Assembly: GCA_964373675.1 (NCBI GenBank)
Contig: CAYJVO010000029.1
Span: 1 to 7,403, forward strand
Reading direction: 5' to 3'
DNA from: CAYHXN01 sp964373675
GTDB lineage: Bacteria > Patescibacteriota > Minisyncoccia > UBA6257 > WO2-44-18
DNA: 7,403 nt
Under the pieces are notes generated by a model that was given only the letters and a program-made list of their open reading frames with translations, ran no database searches and had not been told where the DNA came from. Each line of letters begins with the position of its first letter. Within the stretch, counting starts at the first letter, position 1. This document shows positions 4,103-7,403 of this stretch, piece after piece. The position numbers were made by a program, and so were the translations under genes.

Positions 4103-4680
4103 AACATATTTACTAAGATATCTCTTAGTTTTTTATTGTGATAATAAATAGTCAAAACCCCATATTTACTTTTTTTCCTGTAAGTTCCAATTGAACCAGA
4201 AATTGTAATTACGGGTTTTCCGACTTGGCTATACTTTATTTTAAGCGATTTTACCCAGAAGTCCAGTGCTTCCTTGATATTAATGTCTGTAAACAACTGC
4301 AAACCAAACTTTAAATCGCTTCTTTTAATTTCAAAAAATTTAACCAAAAAATCCATAAATTTTCGGAGTAATGATGGATCGGTATTACCTAATCGAACAG
4401 ACCCCTTATCGGCTTTGGTTCCCTCACCCCAATAAAGGCCGAGTCCCATGCCAAAAAGTTTCGCTTCCTCCAAGTTTTTTGGCGCACGAATCTTAAAAGG
4501 ATCTCCGTCCGGGTTTTTCTTTAAATACACAGCGTCACTAATAGACCTTCGCTTTATTTTATATTTTTCCATCCAATAACTCACCTTATGCAATGAACAC
4601 CGCAAACCTTTCGCAATTTCTTGCATTGATTTATTTCTCTTGAAATACAAAGTTATTAACTGCTCTTTAGATAACATCAT
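4093..4680 (-). CDS. HTH plus LAGLIDADG-like homing endonuclease
   Basis: This 195-residue protein begins with a helix-turn-helix (about 4-40: EQLITLYFKRNKSMQEIAKG, then recognition-helix-like SLHKVSYWMEKY). It continues with a LAGLIDADG-like segment, LFGMGLGLYWGEGTK (75-89), and the accompanying pattern VRLGNTDPSLLRKFMDF, LQLF, DFWVKSLKI, SQVGKP. The motif is degenerate (GLYWGEG), as in the stand-alone LAGLIDADG-like proteins frequent in CPR genomes. One motif implies action as a dimer. The E86 acidic residue that would bind metal is kept. The stop codon lies in a duplicate of the tRNA-Thr 5' end, and the gene is 39 bases upstream of the intron-bearing tRNA. It may therefore be a free-standing homing nuclease for that intron or site; this is inference from position. 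DNA binding is likely, and a regulatory role cannot be excluded. Confidence 0.75.
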   Translation of the reverse strand: MMLSKEQLITLYFKRNKSMQEIAKGLRCSLHKVSYWMEKYKIKRRSISDAVYLKKNPDGDPFKIRAPKNLEEAKLFGMGLGLYWGEGTKADKGSVRLGNTDPSLLRKFMDFLVKFFEIKRSDLKFGLQLFTDINIKEALDFWVKSLKIKYSQVGKPVITISGSIGTYRKKSKYGVLTIYYHNKKLRDILVNMLPM

Positions 4681-4699
4681 GGGAGATATTACACATTAA

Positions 4700-4894
4700 G
4701 ATTATATACTCTTCCATGAGTTCCGTAAACCAATAGTTATTGATAATATCTTTAAAGATATACAAATTAGCGAAGAAATAACCGGTAACTATTCCTCTTT
4801 CGAAGACGAGCAAGACGAGAATAATGTCTTAGATTATATTGGTAAAAAATACAACTTAGTTGATGAGCTGGACCCGAGATTAAAAAAACACTAA
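4700..4894 (+). pseudogene. Orphan C-terminal gene fragment, unknown family
   Basis: An open stretch of 64 codons with no ATG, GTG or TTG start runs from just after an in-frame TAA to a TAA at 4892-4894. It has protein-like composition: FRKPIVIDNIFKDIQISEEI, then an acidic SSFEDEQDENN, then LDYIGKKYNLVDELDPRLKK. It is one of the few plus-strand coding traces here, meets the phosphoribosyltransferase gene tail to tail with no gap, and its missing front coincides with the start of the endonuclease gene. That suggests an older gene truncated by the insertion. I do not recognise the family. Confidence 0.45.
4701..4729 (-). promoter_or_regulatory. Promoter of the HTH/LAGLIDADG-like gene
   Basis: A perfect -10 TATAAT (4706-4701) stands 17 bases from a -35-like TTTACG (4729-4724). 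Transcription would start about 14 bases before the ATG at 4680, leaving a very short leader with no Shine-Dalgarno motif. The endonuclease and the downstream tRNA-Thr could be read from it together. Confidence 0.5.
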
Positions 4895-5845
4895 CTATAA
4901 ATCTCTTTCCCGTTCCTTAAGTTTTGCTTTTGCTTTTTTAATAATGCCCTTCCCCGCCTTGCCGAGTTTTCCGCAAACTTTTATAACCTCGTGCAAATGC
5001 CCTATTGGATCCTTATTCCTCTGTCCCCAATCCCAAATAACACACAATCGCTTTCCCAAAAACCGGCCGAGGTTTTTCTCCGCCGCCTTGGCGGATTCAG
5101 GCGCAAGAATGCTGTCGGAGTGAACCCCGCTAGAAGTAGCCGCGCCGCGGTCCTTTAGACTCGCGACTCTGTCGCGAGCGCGACTTCTAGCGGGGTGAAA
5201 ATAGTGCATGTCGGTTTGGTTCTCTGAAAGACCAAAAATTCCGTCGGAGAAAAACGCATATAATTCCGTGCCGTATTTCCTTTTAATCTCCTTCTCAATT
5301 TCTGCCAGCCGTCTGGCCCCCGGCAGCGCGCCGGCAATCGTAAAAATAATTATCTTTTTAACGTTAGATTTTTTTCTTAAATAATACCGGATGGAATCAA
5401 TGAGAGTCGCCCCAGTCGCAATGGTATCGCCAATGATTGTAAGATTATTTTTCGGAATGGCCTCAAGGTTATCGTAAGTTATCGCGCCGTGCGGCTTATC
5501 GCCTAACACTCGACGGACTCCAATAAAGCCAGCGGGCAAAGAATAGCCGAAAACGTTATAAAACGCCTGGTTCAAATGATAATAAAAGCCGCCAGAAACC
5601 AAAATAAGTTCGCAGACGTCTTTGGCCTGCCTGCCCTTAAATAATCCGAGTTCGCGGGTAAATCTTAAAAACATTTCGTTGCATTCAGCCGCTAATTGAT
5701 AAAGTTGGAAGTCGGTGATCGTCGGATCAAAATGGATCTTTTGAGAACTGGGGTTAGAAATAATATAAGTCCGGGAGGGCAAATCTTTGCGAGCAATTCT
5801 GTATAGTCTGCAATTGTCGACGGTTTTTAATAAACGCAATGGCAT
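4895..5845 (-). CDS. Type I phosphoribosyltransferase-fold protein
   Basis: The 316-residue cytoplasmic protein carries the PRPP-binding loop LTIIGDTIATGATLID (135-150), the signature of type I phosphoribosyltransferases. Before it come a strand-like LILVSGGFYY (80-89) and a flexible GVRRVLGDKPHG (109-120); after it comes KKIIIFTIAGALPGARRL (163-180). Such enzymes join PRPP to a nucleobase or act as PRPP-responsive regulators. The hood region does not match uracil, orotate or hypoxanthine enzymes well enough to name the substrate. The C-terminus is basic (KKAKAKLKERE). Residues 218-242 come from an inserted palindromic element; without it HYF would run straight into HSDS. The ATG at 5845 sits inside the end of the S41 protease frame (92-base overlap), with a promoter just upstream. 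The family is good; the reaction is unknown. Confidence 0.8.
   Translation of the reverse strand: MPLRLLKTVDNCRLYRIARKDLPSRTYIISNPSSQKIHFDPTITDFQLYQLAAECNEMFLRFTRELGLFKGRQAKDVCELILVSGGFYYHLNQAFYNVFGYSLPAGFIGVRRVLGDKPHGAITYDNLEAIPKNNLTIIGDTIATGATLIDSIRYYLRKKSNVKKIIIFTIAGALPGARRLAEIEKEIKRKYGTELYAFFSDGIFGLSENQTDMHYFHPARSRARDRVASLKDRGAATSSGVHSDSILAPESAKAAEKNLGRFLGKRLCVIWDWGQRNKDPIGHLHEVIKVCGKLGKAGKGIIKKAKAKLKERERDL
5120..5199. mobile_element. 75-bp palindromic insertion inside a gene, with 5-bp target duplication
   Basis: On the minus strand TTCAC occurs at 5199-5195 and again at 5124-5120, bracketing a segment with terminal inverted repeats ACCCCGCTAGAAGT/ACTTCTAGCGGGGT (5196-5183 with 5137-5124, 14 bp perfect). 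Inside are two further palindromes: CTCGCGAC/GTCGCGAG (8 bp, loop of 3, 5160-5178) and CCGCG/CGCGG (5140-5150). The net insertion is 75 bp, exactly 25 codons, so the frame survives and adds PARSRARDRVASLKDRGAAT followed by SSGVH. Terminal repeats plus target duplication fit a MITE. Repeated insertion into coding DNA in frame is known from Rickettsia palindromic elements. Only this copy is visible in the window. Confidence 0.72.
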
Positions 5846-7208
5846 TGTACTTCATATTATAAAATAAAATCTCCCGGCGCAAACGTCGGGAGATTTTTTC
5901 TTTTAATACCTTGATAGCCCTATCTAACTGAGCATCTCTTGCGTTAAAAATGTCTTCTTTCTTAAATTTTATTTCAATATCAGGATGGACTCCTTCTTTT
6001 TCTAGCTTTTTTCCTTTGGCTGTAAAAAATTGGTTCACTGTAACCGTCATTCCAGCGCCAAATGACAACCTGTATGATTGCCCCACGCTAACTGACCCTC
6101 TGCTTTTTTCGCCAACGATTGTCGCCCGACCATTTTCCTGCAGTAGGGCGGCACAAACCTCTGAACCGGATCCCGAATCGTCATCAATAAGCACTACCAG
6201 AGCCGATTCTGAAATCGGATCGCTTCTGGTTTTACGCTTTTCAGTTGAATTTTTGTCTTTCAAAATATAAGTAGGCGTATCCTTTTTCAAAAAGATTTCT
6301 AGAACCGCATCTACTTCAAACAGGTAACCGCCGGGATTTCCGCGAAGATCAAGAAGAAACCCCTTAGCTCCTTCTTTTTGCGCCTTTAATATAAATCTCC
6401 TTAGCTCACCTGATGCGCCAATACGAAATCCTTCAAGCTGCATATAAGCCAATATTTTATCATCGGTCTTTATGAGTTCGCCGTGAAAAACGGGGGTCAT
6501 AATAGTGCCGCGCTTTATTTTAAATTTTAACCGTTCTCCCTTTCGCTCTACCGTTATTTCTACCTCGGTATCTCCCAAACCTCTGATCTGTTTTGCGATT
6601 TGCGAGGCATCATTGGGTATTGCCCTACCGTCAACTTCCAATAAACGATCAAATCTTTTCAGGCCAGTTTTCTCCGCCGGACTATTTGGATAAATTCGGC
6701 CAAGGTAGTAAAAATTATCTTCCAATTTTTTAAGCAACGCGCCTATGCCGGAATAAACCCCGCCCTCTGACGATTGATATTGTTCCGGATCTAAAAAGTA
6801 GGTATGGGAATCATCTACTGCCGTTAAAAATCCGTCTGCCGCTGCAAACGCCAACTGATGGTTGGCGAATTCTTTTTTGCCTTTTACTAAATTTTTGGCT
6901 CTGCCAAATTCATGGGCAAAATGGTCTTTACAATCTTTTAGCGCTGTCTTGTCATTAATTTTATCTGACTTGAATTCTATATTTTGCTTCTTTAATTCGC
7001 CTGCTATTTGCTCTAAAGCGGCGTTGTAAAATTTGGGATAATTAAGGATAGCCGGGTCATAGAATTCATTCCCTAGTACATCCGAAACTTCAAAAACAAA
7101 TTTAGCGTCTTCATCATCCTGCGCTAACTCTAAAGCATTAAGATTCGGCTGCTGCCAAGCGCCGGCGGAAAGAATCAACGCCAAAAACGCGAATCGCCAA
7201 TTTCTCAC
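5754..7208 (-). CDS. Secreted S41 (C-terminal processing) peptidase with PDZ domain
   Basis: The 484-residue precursor begins with a signal peptide (MRNWR, then FAFLALILSAGAW), so it acts outside the membrane. An N-terminal helical region (about 30-145) leads to a PDZ domain (148-235, GVYSGIGALLKKLEDNFYYL and SPAEKTGLKRFDRLLEVDG), which in this family presents the substrate C-terminus. The protease core follows: AYMQLEGF, GFLLDLRGNPGG (283-294), and DSGSGSE with the nucleophile candidate S349. The usual lysine in GKGSVQ is absent; the site reads GEKSRGSVSVGQ, with Ser at 372. K368 is too early in the alignment but could be tested. The GTG start follows AAGGA by six bases. After IKVLKEKISRR, a normal family end, the frame runs through a terminator hairpin and 92 bases of the next gene, adding about 45 atypical residues. 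The fold is certain; activity is not. Confidence 0.88.
   Translation of the reverse strand: MRNWRFAFLALILSAGAWQQPNLNALELAQDDEDAKFVFEVSDVLGNEFYDPAILNYPKFYNAALEQIAGELKKQNIEFKSDKINDKTALKDCKDHFAHEFGRAKNLVKGKKEFANHQLAFAAADGFLTAVDDSHTYFLDPEQYQSSEGGVYSGIGALLKKLEDNFYYLGRIYPNSPAEKTGLKRFDRLLEVDGRAIPNDASQIAKQIRGLGDTEVEITVERKGERLKFKIKRGTIMTPVFHGELIKTDDKILAYMQLEGFRIGASGELRRFILKAQKEGAKGFLLDLRGNPGGYLFEVDAVLEIFLKKDTPTYILKDKNSTEKRKTRSDPISESALVVLIDDDSGSGSEVCAALLQENGRATIVGEKSRGSVSVGQSYRLSFGAGMTVTVNQFFTAKGKKLEKEGVHPDIEIKFKKEDIFNARDAQLDRAIKVLKEKISRRLRREILFYNMKYNAIAFIKNRRQLQTIQNCSQRFALPDLYYF
5856..5883 (-). promoter_or_regulatory. Promoter of the phosphoribosyltransferase gene
   Basis: A perfect -10 TATAAT (5861-5856) lies 10 bases before the ATG at 5845; a weak -35-like TTTGCG (5883-5878) is 16 bases further up, inside the loop of the hairpin. 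A leader of only a few bases, or none, is predicted, as for the AAA+ ATPase gene. The -10 overlaps the AT-rich tail of the terminator. Confidence 0.5.
5866..5897. terminator. Terminator-like hairpin inside the 3' part of the S41 frame
   Basis: AAAATCTCCCG pairs with CGGGAGATTTT, and the stem extends to 14 bp (with one G-T) around a 4-base loop. On the minus strand it is followed by ATTTTATTTTAT, on the plus strand by TTCTTTT. It is the natural end of the S41 transcript but lies before the stop codon, so the S41 frame passes through it. Confidence 0.8.
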
Positions 7209-7268
7209 TGCTATTCCTTTTTAAAAGTACTTACAAGTAATACTAAACCATCACCAATAAATTAGAAG

Positions 7269-7339
7269 AGCCCCTTGTCAGAATCGAACTGACGTCGACG
7301 GTTTACAAAACCGTTGCTTTACCACTAAGCTAAGGGGGC
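7269..7339 (-). tRNA. trnT: tRNA-Thr (UGU)
   Basis: The 71-nt cloverleaf has acceptor GCCCCCT/AAGGGGC (one C-A mismatch at 6-67), D-arm GCTT/AAGC, anticodon arm ACGGT/ACCGT with loop TTTGTAA, and T-arm GTCAG/CTGAC with loop TTCGATT. Anticodon UGU reads ACA-type threonine codons. There is no intron and no encoded CCA. U73 is shared with the interrupted tRNA-Thr(GGU). It follows the Tyr-type tRNA by ten bases, as in Tyr-Thr tRNA clusters of other bacteria. Confidence 0.93.
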
Positions 7340-7349
7340 AAATTATATG

Positions 7350-7403
7350 TGGGTGCGGAGGGACTCGAACCCCCGTAGTCCGTCAGGACGCGTGGTCTAC
7401 AGC
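7350..7403 (-). tRNA. tRNA with long variable arm, probably Tyr (GUA), truncated
   Basis: The 3' part reads: anticodon loop CTGTAGA, stem CCACG, variable arm GTCC/GGAC, T-arm GGGGG/CCCTC with loop TTCGAGT, acceptor CGCACCC and A73. With U33 fixed by the loop, the anticodon is GUA (Tyr), and the long variable arm fits bacterial tRNA-Tyr. Position 37 is G rather than the usual A, and the 5' half lies outside the window, so Leu or Ser is not fully excluded. CCA is not encoded. Confidence 0.7.

Noticed and set aside
5950..6270. A 106-codon plus-strand frame
   Set aside because: It lies opposite the conserved protease core of the S41 gene and is a shadow frame.
1..7403. CRISPR array or tandem repeats
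   Set aside because: No regularly spaced direct repeats occur. The repeats seen are single duplications or palindromes.

Overview
The window most resembles a genome fragment from the Candidate Phyla Radiation (Patescibacteria, Parcubacteria/Microgenomates-like). This is inference from several signs: tRNA genes without encoded CCA, a self-splicing-type intron in a tRNA, promoters that place the start codon at or next to the transcription start, many GC-rich palindromes between genes, and a crowd of small homing-endonuclease-like genes. No ribosomal RNA or long marker protein is present, so the placement is not proven. Almost everything is on the minus strand, so the map is best read from right to left.

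Reading in the direction of transcription: a truncated tRNA (probably Tyr) and tRNA-Thr(UGU) (7403-7269); a secreted S41/PDZ C-terminal-processing-type protease (7208-5754) whose reading frame runs through a terminator-like hairpin into the start of a PRPP-binding phosphoribosyltransferase gene (5845-4895); a small orphan gene tail on the plus strand (4700-4894); an HTH plus LAGLIDADG-like endonuclease (4680-4093); tRNA-Thr(GGU), split after anticodon base 36 by a 203-nt group I intron (4053-3778); a GIY-YIG endonuclease (3725-3447); ribosomal protein bL33 (rpmG, 3439-3272, too short for an ordinary ORF cutoff); a CPBP-family membrane protease (3085-2543) with its own terminator; a broken LAGLIDADG-like remnant (2410-2252); tRNA-Trp (2232-2162) with a terminator directly after it; about 480 bp of non-coding, hairpin-rich DNA; and a MoxR-like AAA+ ATPase (1683-52) that overlaps the start codon of the next gene in TAATG.

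The tRNA-Tyr, tRNA-Thr, rpmG and tRNA-Trp genes look like the scattered skeleton of the widespread bacterial translation cluster (tRNA-Tyr/Thr, tuf, rpmG, tRNA-Trp, secE, nusG). Insertions appear to have pushed it apart. The traces are: a split tRNA-Thr bracketed by two different endonuclease families; duplicated 3' ends of both rpmG and tRNA-Trp a short way downstream of the intact genes; an 11-bp copy of the tRNA-Thr 5' end forming the end of the endonuclease gene; and a 75-bp palindromic element with a 5-bp target duplication inserted in frame inside the phosphoribosyltransferase. The best candidates for something undescribed are the intron/tRNA/endonuclease arrangement and the in-frame palindromic element, which recalls Rickettsia palindromic elements.
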